Positions 25,227-33,283 of a stretch of 64,000 bases of DNA are shown in pieces (within the stretch, counting starts at the first letter, position 1; each line of letters begins with the position of its first letter). The position numbers were made by a program, and so were the translations under genes. Below the pieces are notes generated by a model. That model had not been told where the DNA came from. It ran no database searches and was given only the letters and a program-made list of their open reading frames with translations. Location: positions 119,585-183,584 of the forward strand of contig NZ_BOOC01000030.1 of assembly GCF_016863035.1 (NCBI RefSeq), given 5' to 3'. Source of the DNA: Microbispora corallina. GTDB taxonomy: Bacteria > Actinomycetota > Actinomycetes > Streptosporangiales > Streptosporangiaceae.

Positions 25227-25638
25227 GGAGGGCAGGGAAGCCGAACTCGCGGAGATCCTCGACGGCATGGTGGCCGCGCCGGCCACCGGTGACCCGCGGG
25301 TCCACCTGAAGCCCCACCGCCGGCACCGCGGCAGCGTCGTCGTCCCCCTGACCCAGTACCCAGGCCGGGTCCAGGTCTTCAAACAGGTCCTCGCGCCCCG
25401 GCAGCCGAAGCTCGTCACCCATCCCGGCTACGAATGGCTCTACGTCCTCGCCGGCACACTCCGCCTCATCATCGGCGAACGCGACTTCACACTCCGCCCC
25501 GGCGAAGTGGCGGAGTTCGACACAGGCGAACGGCACTGGTTCGGCCCTGCCGACACGAACACCGTCGAGATCCTCCATCTGTTCGGACCGCACGGGGACC
25601 AGGCCGTCAATCGCACCGAGCCCTCGACGCCGACGTGA
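25225..25638 (+). CDS. cupin-domain protein (possibly HTH-less regulator)
   Basis: A 137-residue protein with one cupin barrel: KLVTHPGYEWLYVLAGTLRL, the FTLRPGEVAEFDTGERHWFG motif 2, and a C-terminal LFGPHGDQ tail. The same segment is the C-terminal ligand domain of XRE/cupin regulators, but no helix-turn-helix is encoded upstream in any frame. It is either a stand-alone cupin or an N-truncated regulator of the divergent MFS pump. ATG 25225 lies within a palindrome; GTG at about 25198 is an alternative. Confidence 0.7.
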   Translation: MEGREAELAEILDGMVAAPATGDPRVHLKPHRRHRGSVVVPLTQYPGRVQVFKQVLAPRQPKLVTHPGYEWLYVLAGTLRLIIGERDFTLRPGEVAEFDTGERHWFGPADTNTVEILHLFGPHGDQAVNRTEPSTPT

Positions 25639-25670
25639 CCCGGCACTTTTCCCGAGGGCCGTTCAGGTCG

Positions 25671-25745
25671 GCGCGGGTTTCGATTCCCGTCACCGCCTTT
25701 AATGACCGAAGCCCAGGTCAACCGACTTATTCGGGACCTGGGCTT
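25671..25745 (+). repeat. decayed tRNA-Gly end plus hairpin (copy 3)
   Basis: GCGCGGGTTTCGATTCCCGT at 25671-25690, continuing CACCGCC, equals the tRNA T arm and acceptor with one inserted T and one lost C. It is followed by a perfect 11-bp hairpin, AAGCCCAGGTC (25709-25719) with GACCTGGGCTT (25735-25745), of the same family as the hairpins after copies 1 and 2. It also serves as a terminator between convergent genes. Confidence 0.65.
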
Positions 25746-25784
25746 TGGTCAACTGTTCGATCTCCGCCTGCCGGCGGCGCCGGC

Positions 25785-26270
25785 TCAGTTGAAGGGGTTG
25801 TCGTAGGTGCCGCTGCTCTTGGTGCGCGTCATGTACTGATATCCGTGGCTGAACCAGCCGGCGGTCACGTCGAAGCGGAGGTTGTAGACGGAACCGCCGA
25901 ACGAAGCCTCGGCACTGTACAGGGCCACCTGCTGGCATCCGCTGGCCGACGTGGAACCGGTCCACACCGGATAGTTCGTGGTGGAGCCGTTGACGTTGAT
26001 GAGGAAGGACGGCTGGGGGTACGCGCCGCTCTGCCAGCACAGGCTCAGCGAGTAGCGGTACTTCGTGTTGGAGTCATCGAACGCGACGGTCCCTTCGAGG
26101 CGGGCCAGCTGCATCCCGGAGCCGTCGTTGGCGATCACCTGCACGTAGACCTGCTGATCCGGGCCGTACGCGGCATGGGCGGGGCTCACGGGCAGGAAGG
26201 TGACGGCCAGCGCCGTGACGGCGAGCGCGATCGACGTCGTCAGGCGACGTCCCCACGAGTGTTCGGTCAA
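25785..26270 (-). CDS. secreted protein, uncharacterised
   Basis: A 161-residue protein with a Sec signal peptide (RRLTTSIALAVTALAVTFLP, cleavage after SPAHA). The mature β-rich domain has one Cys pair (LCWQSG...ASGCQQ), suggesting an extracellular disulfide-bonded fold. TTG 26270 is preferred because GGAG lies 6 nt upstream; ATG 26285 would add five residues. No family recognised. Confidence 0.65.
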   Translation of the reverse strand: MTEHSWGRRLTTSIALAVTALAVTFLPVSPAHAAYGPDQQVYVQVIANDGSGMQLARLEGTVAFDDSNTKYRYSLSLCWQSGAYPQPSFLINVNGSTTNYPVWTGSTSASGCQQVALYSAEASFGGSVYNLRFDVTAGWFSHGYQYMTRTKSSGTYDNPFN

Positions 26271-26764
26271 CTCACACTCCAGCAATCCAGGGGGTACGGG
26301 AACGCCCGGAGGTTATATATGGGATCTCGAATGGGTCCAGCACGGCGAAATCGGGGCGCAGTCCCACGAGCATCTCGGGTATCAGAGGTAACGCCGTTCG
26401 TGTGGTGACCAGGGAATAGTAGGGAGCCGTGGTTCGCGAAAGCCCGGATGGACCGCTGAAAGTTTCACCGTCATTAATCGCGACCGTTCGCGATAAACCA
26501 CTGGCACCCCGACTGAACTATCACTGGACCGTGTCCCAAACGACCAGTAACAATCAACATATTTCAGCCCCCGCGCGTTTTCGCGTGATCGTCGAAACAT
26601 CGATGACTCATGATTTCGGACGTTCGGCGAACACCGCAGCCGGGATACGCCGGCCGAAAACCCCATCCAAGCCATGAAGCTTGCCGAGAGTCGTTTTGCC
26701 GTCAGCAGGCGCGGCCGGTGCGAACATCGCGAGAACAGAAGCGAGCACCACAGCTGGGGGAAAG
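26271..26764. other. gene-poor, relatively AT-rich stretch
   Basis: About 490 bp with no convincing gene. It holds TATATATGG-like strings near 26313 and several TTCGCGA-type inverted motifs (26434, 26487). It probably contains the divergent promoters of the two flanking secreted-protein genes. Confidence 0.4.
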
Positions 26765-27226
26765 ATGCTGCTCCGACGACTGATCCTGATCATTGGCGTG
26801 ACCGTGGTGTCCGCATCACCAGCCGTCGCGGCCGAGGCCTGGGCGGACGGGTTGTCGGCGCTTCCATCGGCACGGGCTGTCGTGCCCGCCCCGCCGGCCG
26901 GCCAGGCGCCCGGTACGTGTGGTCCCGGATCGCCGTGCGCGGCGGTCGACTGTGGTCCGGGCCGTGTCTGCGTGCCCTCTCCCAAACAGTGCTTCACCAC
27001 GCCGTGCCCGCAGTACGACTGCGTGCCCGCGTCCTCGGTCCCCCGCTCGGATCACCGGCCTCCCTACCCCGGCTCACACCCGGGCCAGTGGCGGCCCCGC
27101 CGTCCGGAGCAGCGACCGGCCTACCCGCAGCACTGGCAGACGGCGGACCACTCAGAGAGCTCGCCTGTCAGCACTCCGGCCGACTCGGCGGCGAACGCCG
27201 GACGGGTGATCGACCTCCAGCCGTGA
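26765..27226 (+). CDS. small secreted Cys-rich protein
   Basis: A 153-residue protein with a signal peptide (MLLRRLILIIGVTVVSASPA, cleavage near AVAAEA). Then come eight Cys in a compact block (TCGPGSPCAAVDCGPGRVC; PKQCFTTPCPQYDC), which recalls small protease-inhibitor or toxin-like disulfide knots. The tail is rich in Pro/Arg/His. GGGGGAAAG precedes ATG 26765. No family is assigned. It lies convergent to the ferritin-like gene. Confidence 0.7.
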   Translation: MLLRRLILIIGVTVVSASPAVAAEAWADGLSALPSARAVVPAPPAGQAPGTCGPGSPCAAVDCGPGRVCVPSPKQCFTTPCPQYDCVPASSVPRSDHRPPYPGSHPGQWRPRRPEQRPAYPQHWQTADHSESSPVSTPADSAANAGRVIDLQP

Positions 27227-27241
27227 ACCCGCCACGACCGT

Positions 27242-28222
27242 TCAGCCCGACATGGGGCACTGCGTGCCGAGCTTGGACGCTTCTTCGGAGAAGGCCTTCG
27301 CGTGCCTCAGCTCGTCTTTCGCGGTGTCGTTGAGCAGTCTCGCCGCCTCGGTGTCGCCGGCCGCCGAGGCCTGGCGGGCGTAATCGGGGTACATCCGCGT
27401 ACCCTCGTGCGTCTCCCCCTTGATCGTCGCGCACAGGTTGGTCCCGGTGTCGCGCACGGCGCCGGCCATGGTGGCGTGCTCGGCGAAGTGCTCGGTGCGC
27501 TCGACGGCGGCCGTTCGGTGGAACAGCTCGGCGAGCCTGGGTTGCCCGGTCTCCCCTGCCCTGTCGCCGTACAGGGTGTACTTGGCGTAGGCGAAGGCCT
27601 CGCCCTTCATCGCCGCCCGCAGGTTCTCAAGGGTCCGGGATGAGGAGACCCTGGGCGGCCCGGCCTGTATCTCCACCGGCTTGGCCTGCACGTCGGTCGG
27701 GACGGTCGCCCGGGACGACCGCTCGGTGACGGCGTTTCGCGCCTGGACGAAGTTCGAACGGTGCCTGGCCTCGTCCTGGCCGACTTCGGAGAAGAGCCTG
27801 GCCGCCTCCTGGTCGCCGTCCGCCTTGGCCTGCTCGGCGAACCTCTTGTACATCGTCGTCGCCTCGTACGACTCGCCCCCGATGCTGTCGCGGAGGTTCG
27901 CCGCGTTGTCGCCGACCAGGCCGATCAGCTTCGCCTGCTCGGTGAAGTGTTCACGCAGTTCCGTATGGGCGGTGCGCCGGTACAGCGCCGCCACATCGGG
28001 CAGGTTCTCCCTGTCCGCCTGCCTGGCATAGGCGCGGTAGGTCACGTGCGCCAACGCCTCGCCCTGCATGGCGTTCGTGATGTTGGTACGCGTCGACGGA
28101 TCGAGATCGTCCCCATGGGGAACGGACGCCGCCCTCGCGTTCCCGGCCCCCACCGCGAGAAGGGTGACCGTGCCGACAGTCGTGAGACAGGCTCTCCAGC
28201 AGATGAGACGTCGGGTTCCCAT
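27242..28222 (-). CDS. secreted protein with two rubrerythrin-like domains
   Basis: A 326-residue protein with a signal peptide (ending GAGNARA-ASVP). Two tandem ferritin-like four-helix units follow, at about residues 38-165 (AMQGEALAHVTYRAYARQAD...TELREHF...GESYEATTMY...DEARHRSNF) and about 195-320 (AMKGEAFAYAKYTLYGDRAG...VERTEHF...GETHEGTRMY...DELRHAKAF). Each unit keeps the E...ExxH...E...ExxH iron ligands of rubrerythrins, but the CxxC rubredoxin part is absent. ATG 28222 has GGGGG upstream. Probably an extracytoplasmic diiron or metal-handling protein. Confidence 0.85.
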   Translation of the reverse strand: MGTRRLICWRACLTTVGTVTLLAVGAGNARAASVPHGDDLDPSTRTNITNAMQGEALAHVTYRAYARQADRENLPDVAALYRRTAHTELREHFTEQAKLIGLVGDNAANLRDSIGGESYEATTMYKRFAEQAKADGDQEAARLFSEVGQDEARHRSNFVQARNAVTERSSRATVPTDVQAKPVEIQAGPPRVSSSRTLENLRAAMKGEAFAYAKYTLYGDRAGETGQPRLAELFHRTAAVERTEHFAEHATMAGAVRDTGTNLCATIKGETHEGTRMYPDYARQASAAGDTEAARLLNDTAKDELRHAKAFSEEASKLGTQCPMSG

Positions 28223-28398
28223 GACGACCCCCAGGGTGTGCGGTGCGGAGCGGTTGCTCGCCCGGCCGCCGAACGATGAATCCCCTGGCCCCGGTACCCC
28301 AACGCGGCCGGCCAACCTCCCGAAGCACCCTGGGTTGGGCAAAAGAGCGACGACTCCCCCGGCTCCGGGACGAGTCCCGGGGACGAGGCCCGGGGGCG

Positions 28399-30003
28399 TC
28401 AACCGCGGGTGCTCTCCCACTGCAGTTCGCCCTTGACGACTTTCGGCCGCCAGCCGCGGATCGGCCTGCCCGTCTCCAGGGACCTCGTGGTCGCCTTCAG
28501 CAGGGCCAGGTAGGTGGGCCACACCACGTCGCCCTCCAGGGTGAGGCCCTCCTCGTTGAAGAACTCGCCCGTCTTCCCCGTACGCGTGTCGATGAAGAGG
28601 TTCCCGCCGTCATGGGCGTCGGCGAAGGGGATGAGACGGCCGTGCCACCAGTACCCGAGCTGGTCTCCGCCGATGTCGCAGAGCATCTTCCATTCCGTAC
28701 GGATGTCCTTGGCGGACATCAGCTCGTAGAAGGGGGCGGGACCGAACCCCCACGAGCCGCCGCCGTCGTGCCGCAACAGTGAGGCGCGCAGGTCATCCGG
28801 GAACCGCAGGCCCATCACCGCCTCCGACCTGGCGATGTCCAGGGGGCGGGCCGGTGGCCGCAGCAGCTTGTATGTGGCGGGCGCCCTCCGGGCCAGCCAC
28901 CGTTCGAGGCGCCGCCAGACCGCGTTCACCTCGGCGCTGACGCCCGGGCCGGGCATGTGCACCCGGGGCGTACGGCGGGGCGGCAGGCATCCGCCGGCCC
29001 GCAGTTCCTCGGTCGTCGGCTTCTCCGGGGTCGGCTCCACCGTCGGCGTGGGGGTGGGGGACGGCCGGGGGCCGCCGGCGCAGCCCGGCCGCAGAGGGGC
29101 GGGCTCCTCCGCCCAGCGCAACTCGCAGCCCGCGGTGACGACCGGGTACCAGTCCCGCAGCGCCTCACCCCGCTCCAGCGCGCCGGCCAGCGCCTCCAGC
29201 ATCGCGACGTGCGACGGCCAGCCCATCGGGCCGTCGTACGTCAGCTTCTCCTGCCACGCGGCCTCGCCCACCCGGCCCGTCCGCGGCTCGACGAACAGTT
29301 CCCGTCCGCTGCTATCGCTGCCGACGGCGAGGAGGCTGCCGTGCCACACCCCGTTCTCGGGGTCGGCCGCGTCCCGATCGCCGGACTCCACCAGGTCCTC
29401 GCAGTTGGACCAATTGATGTAGTCGATGTCGGACACGCTCAGCAGGCCGTACGAGGGCGGGAGCTGGAATCCCGCCCCCAGATTGCCGTCGGCGCCGTCA
29501 TGCCGCAGATAGGAGACGTACAGGTCGTCCGGCAGCCGGCGGCCGTGGTTGGCCTCCCAGCCGGCGGGGATCCGCGGATCGGCGCCGAACTTGAGCTTGC
29601 GGAGCGTGGCCGAGGCGTGCGCGCCCAGCCAGCGTTCGACGCGGTCCCACGCCTGGTTCACTCGCGCGGCGATCGCCGGGTCGGGCGTGCGCGGAGTGTA
29701 CGTGGGCTCCACATCGATGACGTCGGGGGCGAACGACGGTGGGGGCTCGTCCGTGACCTGGTCGTCCTCGAATTGGATCGGCGGGCAGCCGATGGCCTTC
29801 GCCTCCTGGGGCGTGAGCGCCTCCGCCTTGATCCGAGCCTCGAGCTCCGGGTCGTCACAGGACAACGACACGGTGTCGCCGGAGGACATGGAGGAGCACA
29901 TCACTGAGTGCTCGATGAGGTCAGGCTCGCCGGCGAGCCCCGCCACCAGGAGTACGGCCACAAGCGCCGGCCGTACGACACGTGCCCGCCGCGGTCCGAT
30001 CAC
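28399..30003 (-). CDS. exported protein with two SMI1/KNR4-like (SUKH) domains
   Basis: A 534-residue protein. A hydrophobic N-terminus (RPALVAVLLVAGLAG) suggests export. Two homologous SMI1/KNR4-like units follow: about 105-310 (WDRVERWLGAHASATLRKL; RRLPDDLYVSYLRHDGADG) and about 350-530 (RRLERWLARRAPATYKLLRP; LRFPDDLRASLLRHDGGGSW), joined by a Pro/Thr linker (PSPTPTPTVEPTPEKPTTEE). Intracellular SUKH proteins are common immunity proteins, so export and duplication are unusual. GTG 30003 follows AAGGTG. Confidence 0.75.
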   Translation of the reverse strand: MIGPRRARVVRPALVAVLLVAGLAGEPDLIEHSVMCSSMSSGDTVSLSCDDPELEARIKAEALTPQEAKAIGCPPIQFEDDQVTDEPPPSFAPDVIDVEPTYTPRTPDPAIAARVNQAWDRVERWLGAHASATLRKLKFGADPRIPAGWEANHGRRLPDDLYVSYLRHDGADGNLGAGFQLPPSYGLLSVSDIDYINWSNCEDLVESGDRDAADPENGVWHGSLLAVGSDSSGRELFVEPRTGRVGEAAWQEKLTYDGPMGWPSHVAMLEALAGALERGEALRDWYPVVTAGCELRWAEEPAPLRPGCAGGPRPSPTPTPTVEPTPEKPTTEELRAGGCLPPRRTPRVHMPGPGVSAEVNAVWRRLERWLARRAPATYKLLRPPARPLDIARSEAVMGLRFPDDLRASLLRHDGGGSWGFGPAPFYELMSAKDIRTEWKMLCDIGGDQLGYWWHGRLIPFADAHDGGNLFIDTRTGKTGEFFNEEGLTLEGDVVWPTYLALLKATTRSLETGRPIRGWRPKVVKGELQWESTRG

Positions 30004-30091
30004 CCGCGCACCTTATCGATCTTACGTATCGTCGTGGCGGCAAATCGGCGTATAAGCGCATCTACCAGCGCAGGCACGCGCCTGTCGCTCA

Positions 30092-30502
30092 TCAGCCCGT
30101 GGCGTCGGCTCGCACGTGGTCGGCGGGCTGGAGCCGGGCGCGCAGGAGGCAGAACTCGTTGCCTTCCGGGTCGGACAGGACGTGCCAGCTCTCGGCGCCG
30201 GTCTGGCCGATGTCGACGGGCCTGGCGCCGAGAGCGAGCAGCCGCTCCAGCTCGGCGTCCTGGTCGCGGTCGGTGGGGTTGACGTCGATGTGCAGCCGGA
30301 GCTTCCCGGCCCGCGGGTCGCTGCTGGGGCTGAGGACGAGGGTGGGCTGCAGGCCGCCGAATCCGGCGTCGGGCGGGCCGATCTCGATGCTTCCGTCGTC
30401 CTCGCGGCCGAGCTCGACGTAACCGAGGACCTCGCTCCAGAACGCGGCGAGCCGCTCGGGGTCGGCGACGTCGATGACCAGCTCACTGATGCGGCATGCC
30501 AT
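30092..30502 (-). CDS. VOC-family (glyoxalase/bleomycin-resistance fold) protein
   Basis: A 136-residue VOC protein: ISELVIDVADPERLAAFWSE, then a second βαβββ half ending WHVLSDPEGNEFCLLRAR. The His/Glu metal positions appear as LHIDV and GNEF. ATG 30502 gives the family-typical start. Substrate unknown. Confidence 0.88.
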   Translation of the reverse strand: MACRISELVIDVADPERLAAFWSEVLGYVELGREDDGSIEIGPPDAGFGGLQPTLVLSPSSDPRAGKLRLHIDVNPTDRDQDAELERLLALGARPVDIGQTGAESWHVLSDPEGNEFCLLRARLQPADHVRADATG

Positions 30503-30561
30503 GCCCGTCAGTGTATGGAGACCACCCGACAGTCGATCATCGCCCACCCGCGGCCACTTCG

Positions 30562-30610
30562 CGCTCCACACCCAAAGGCCCAGGTCGGGAAGCACATCCC
30601 GACCCGGGCC
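30562..30610 (+). repeat. tRNA acceptor end plus hairpin (copy 4)
   Basis: CGCTCCACACCCAAAGGCCC, continuing AGGTC (30562-30586), matches 4215-4239 with two differences. The hairpin GGCCCAGGTCGGG (30577-30589) with CCCGACCCGGGCC (30598-30610) belongs to the same family as the others. This may be the original right flank of the tRNA, displaced by the integrations. Confidence 0.6.
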
Positions 30611-30663
30611 ACACGGTAGCTCCTAACGCCGGGCTCCTGGACCGTCCCGCCGTACAGGGCGGG

Positions 30664-30951
30664 TCATCGCGATGTCCCCTCCTCCATGGAGACGACTTCG
30701 TCGATCAGGGCGAAGAAGGCCTGGATACCGGGCAGATTGCCGCCCTTGGCGCGGGAGGCCGCGAAATCGGCCGGCGAGCGCCACTCCACGATGTCCAGCC
30801 ATTCGCCGTCGGACAGCTGGACCAGCGTGGCGCCCAGGAATCCGTCCCGGTCGGCCTGAAAGTCCGCGATCATCCCGGCACGGGCGGCAACGAGGTCGGT
30901 CGCACGCTCAGGAGAGACGCGGAACCTGGTGAGTTCTACTGTCGTCGTCAC
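30664..30951 (-). CDS. antibiotic biosynthesis monooxygenase (ABM) fold protein
   Basis: A 95-residue ABM-superfamily protein: VELTRFRVSPERATDLVAAR, then DGFLGATLVQLSDGEWLDIV and a C-terminal helix FFALIDEVVSMEEG. The small ferredoxin-like fold binds aromatic substrates, but catalysis is not certain. GTG start. Divergent from the DUF998 gene across a palindromic region. Confidence 0.8.
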   Translation of the reverse strand: MTTTVELTRFRVSPERATDLVAARAGMIADFQADRDGFLGATLVQLSDGEWLDIVEWRSPADFAASRAKGGNLPGIQAFFALIDEVVSMEEGTSR

Positions 30952-30992
30952 ACCATGACGATATGCGGACGAGCAGGTCAGATGTACAGTCC

Positions 30993-31036
30993 TGTCAATT
31001 TAGGTTGACACGCTATAGGCGTCAACCTAGATTGAC
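30993..31036 (+). promoter_or_regulatory. near-consensus promoter overlapped by palindromic operators
   Basis: TTGACA (31005-31010), exactly 17 nt, then TAGATT (31028-31033), 6 nt before ATG 31040. The -35 is part of TGTCAA-N6-TTGACA (30993-31010) and the -10 lies in GTCAA-N6-TTGAC (31021-31036). The two halves also form one 17-bp inverted repeat with a single mismatch. A repressor bound here would block transcription completely. Confidence 0.75.
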
Positions 31037-31039
31037 ATC

Positions 31040-31651
31040 ATGACTGATCGACTGCTGCTCGTCTGCGGGCTGGTCGCCGGCCCCCTCTTCACCGTCGCGT
31101 ACCTCGTCGAGGGCGCCACCCGTGCCCACTACAAGGTGCTGCGCCATCCGGTCAGCTCGCTCGCGCTCGGCGACCACGGATGGACCCAGACCGTCAACTT
31201 CTTCGTCGGGGGCCTGCTGTCCCTGGCCTTCGCCGTGGGCCTCTGGCGTGCCGGACCCTCACATTGGGGCGCGCTGCTGGTCGGCGCGTGGGCGATCGCC
31301 CTGCTGTGCGCGGGGATCTTCCGTACGGATCCGGTGAGCGGCTTTCCTCCCGGGACTCCCGACCTGCCCCAGCACAGCACGCGACAGGGAGTCCTCCACG
31401 ACCTGTTGTCGCTGGCCGGCTTCGTGGCCCTGGCCGCGGCCTGCTTCGTGTTCGCCTGGTCGGGCACTCCCGGATGGGCGATCTACTCGATCGCGAGCGG
31501 TGTCCTGTTCGCGGGGACGATGGTGCTGGCGAGCGCCGCCTTCGCCCAGAGGGAAGGCCTGGTCGATCGGGGCGGGCTGATCCAGCGCGTCTCGGTCACC
31601 ATCGGCTGGGCCTGGCTGGCGATGCTCGCCGTACGCACCCTGCACGGCTGA
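31040..31651 (+). CDS. DUF998 family integral membrane protein
   Basis: A 203-residue protein with about six hydrophobic segments (LLLVCGLVAGPLFTVAYLVE; GALLVGAWAIALLCAGIF; DLLSLAGFVALAAACFVFAW). HPVSSLALGDHGWTQTVNFF is the DUF998 signature. The promoter geometry implies a leaderless mRNA beginning at ATG 31040. Function unknown. Confidence 0.88.
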   Translation: MTDRLLLVCGLVAGPLFTVAYLVEGATRAHYKVLRHPVSSLALGDHGWTQTVNFFVGGLLSLAFAVGLWRAGPSHWGALLVGAWAIALLCAGIFRTDPVSGFPPGTPDLPQHSTRQGVLHDLLSLAGFVALAAACFVFAWSGTPGWAIYSIASGVLFAGTMVLASAAFAQREGLVDRGGLIQRVSVTIGWAWLAMLAVRTLHG

Positions 31652-31714
31652 TCCGCGGCCCCGCCCGCACGGGTCACGTACAGCCGCCCACCCGCGACCT
31701 GCGCTCTTTCGTCC

Positions 31715-31797
31715 GGCACACCAAGTGGTGCCACATATGACACCCAAGCTGAGCCATGATGGCTTGTCTGTGTGCCATCAATGTGCCATATTGGCAC
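31715..31797 (+). promoter_or_regulatory. operator cluster before the RHH regulator
   Basis: GTGCCA-TAT-TGGCAC (31783-31797) ends 1 nt before the start codon. TGTGCCA recurs at 31771 and 31782, AGCCATGATGGCT (31752-31764) is a further palindrome, and GGCACACC...GGTGCC lies at 31715-31732. The density suggests cooperative autorepression by the ribbon-helix-helix protein encoded next. Confidence 0.6.
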
Positions 31798-31798
31798 C

Positions 31799-32332
31799 AT
31801 GGACTTGACCTCGTATGTGAGCAACCTCGGCCGCGAGTTCGCCACGCTTGCCGAAGCCGGCGGTGAGGAGGCGCGCGCACTGGTCGAGCGCCTGACCGGG
31901 TCGCTGGAGTCGGCGATCCGGATGACGCTGCTGGAGACGCTGTCGGCCGCCGCCGACGAGATCACCCGAGACCTGGCTCCGGGTTCGGTGGAGCTGCGCC
32001 TGCGCGGACGCGATCCGAACTTCGTCGTGACCTCGCCACCCGCCGAGCCGCTCGAGCTCGCGGCGCAGGACGCCGCGGCGACGACCGGCGGCGCGCCGGA
32101 CGGCGATCTGCCGATCGCCGAGGACGGGCCCGCCGCGCGGATCAACGTACGCCTGCCCGAGCAGCTCAAGGCCGCGATCGAGGAGGCCGCGGCCAAGGAG
32201 GGGCGCTCGGTCAACGCGTGGCTGGTCCGGGCGGCCGCCGCCGCGTTGCAGCGGTCCGATCGCGATCAGCGTCCAGAGTCCCGCGGCGGCGGGAAACGGG
32301 CCAGGCAGAGCTTCACCGGCTGGGTGCGCTAG
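31799..32332 (+). CDS. ribbon-helix-helix (HicB/Arc-like) regulator
   Basis: A 177-residue protein. The N-terminal half is an all-helical acidic domain (MDLTSYVSNLGREFATLAEA). The C-terminal residues about 110-150 (ARINVRLPEQLKAAIEEAAA, KEGRSVNAWLVRAAAAAL) are a classic ribbon-helix-helix DNA-binding unit. No HicA-type toxin is nearby, so despite the HicB resemblance it is probably a plain autorepressor of this operon. ATG 31799 follows a 15-bp palindrome directly. Confidence 0.85.
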   Translation: MDLTSYVSNLGREFATLAEAGGEEARALVERLTGSLESAIRMTLLETLSAAADEITRDLAPGSVELRLRGRDPNFVVTSPPAEPLELAAQDAAATTGGAPDGDLPIAEDGPAARINVRLPEQLKAAIEEAAAKEGRSVNAWLVRAAAAALQRSDRDQRPESRGGGKRARQSFTGWVR

Positions 32333-32407
32333 CGCCGCACGCTCTCTCCTCTCCCCCTGTCCCCGACCTGCGGGGACGGCTCACCTACCCCTGATGCGGA
32401 GACAACC

Positions 32408-33253
32408 ATGCCCAATTACGAGACGCCTGGACCCATTTCCGTCACGCTCGAACTCGGCGCCGGCGACGTCCGGATCACCGCGAGCGACCGGGCCGACACC
32501 GTCGTCGAGGTCCGCCCGAGCGACGAGGCCGACGAATCCGACGTGAAGGCCGCTCAGCAGGTCCGTGTCGACTACGCCGACGGCGTGCTCCGGGTCACCG
32601 GCCCGAAGGCGCGCGTCTTCGACTTCTCCCACAAGACCAGGTCGGTCGCCGTGACCGTCGAACTGCCCAGCGGTTCCCAGGTGTCCGCCGAGATGCAGGT
32701 GGGCGACCTCCGCTGCGCCGGCCGGCTCGGGGAGTGCAGGCTCAAGACCTCCGCGGGGAACTTCCGGCTCGAACGGACCGGCCCGCTGCGACTGGACACG
32801 TCGGCCGGTCACGTCACCGCCGACGGCATCGCGGGCGACGCCGAGATCTCCACCGGCTCCGGCAAGGTCCAGATCGGCGAGGTCGAGGGCGCCGCGGTGG
32901 TCAAGAACTCAAATGGCGACATCACGATCGACGCGGTCACCGGCGACGTCCGGGTGCGCGCGGCCAACGGCGACATCCACGTCGAGCGGGCCGGCGCCGG
33001 GGTCGACGCGAAGACGGCCAACGGCAGCATCCGCCTCGGCGAGGTGGTCCGCGGCTCGGTCGTGCTCGGGACCGCCATGGGCGACCTGGAGGTCGGCATC
33101 GCCCAGGGCACCGCCGCCTGGCTGGAGGTGAACACCGCCTTCGGGCACGTGCGCAACCTGCTGGAGAGTGCCGCCCGGCCCGAGGAGGCCGACGAGACCG
33201 TCGAGGTGCACGGCCGCACCTCCTACGGCGACATCACCATCCGCCGTTCCTGA
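32408..33253 (+). CDS. DUF4097 β-strand repeat protein
   Basis: A 281-residue protein made of short repeated strands: LELGAGDVRITASDRADTVV, VKNSNGDITIDAVTGDVRV, AANGDIHVERAGAGVDAKTA, YGDITIRR. The G-D-[VI]-x-[IV] rhythm is the DUF4097 solenoid. No signal peptide, so it is cytoplasmic, unlike many DUF4097 proteins. GGAG lies before ATG. It precedes the ABC genes and may adjust transporter or envelope stress response. Confidence 0.88.
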   Translation: MPNYETPGPISVTLELGAGDVRITASDRADTVVEVRPSDEADESDVKAAQQVRVDYADGVLRVTGPKARVFDFSHKTRSVAVTVELPSGSQVSAEMQVGDLRCAGRLGECRLKTSAGNFRLERTGPLRLDTSAGHVTADGIAGDAEISTGSGKVQIGEVEGAAVVKNSNGDITIDAVTGDVRVRAANGDIHVERAGAGVDAKTANGSIRLGEVVRGSVVLGTAMGDLEVGIAQGTAAWLEVNTAFGHVRNLLESAARPEEADETVEVHGRTSYGDITIRRS

Positions 33254-33283
33254 TCCGCTTCCGGTCCTGGAGAAAGGGAAACC

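Noticed and set aside
26290..26410. Minus-strand string LVGLRPDFAVLDP resembling a receiver domain
   Set aside because: Too short and isolated; probably chance.
26429..26677. Plus-strand 82-codon ORF in the AT-rich gap
   Set aside because: No ribosome site, no domain and non-biased third positions.
31799..32332. HicAB toxin-antitoxin system
   Set aside because: Only a HicB-like ribbon-helix-helix is present; no HicA-like small protein lies on either side.
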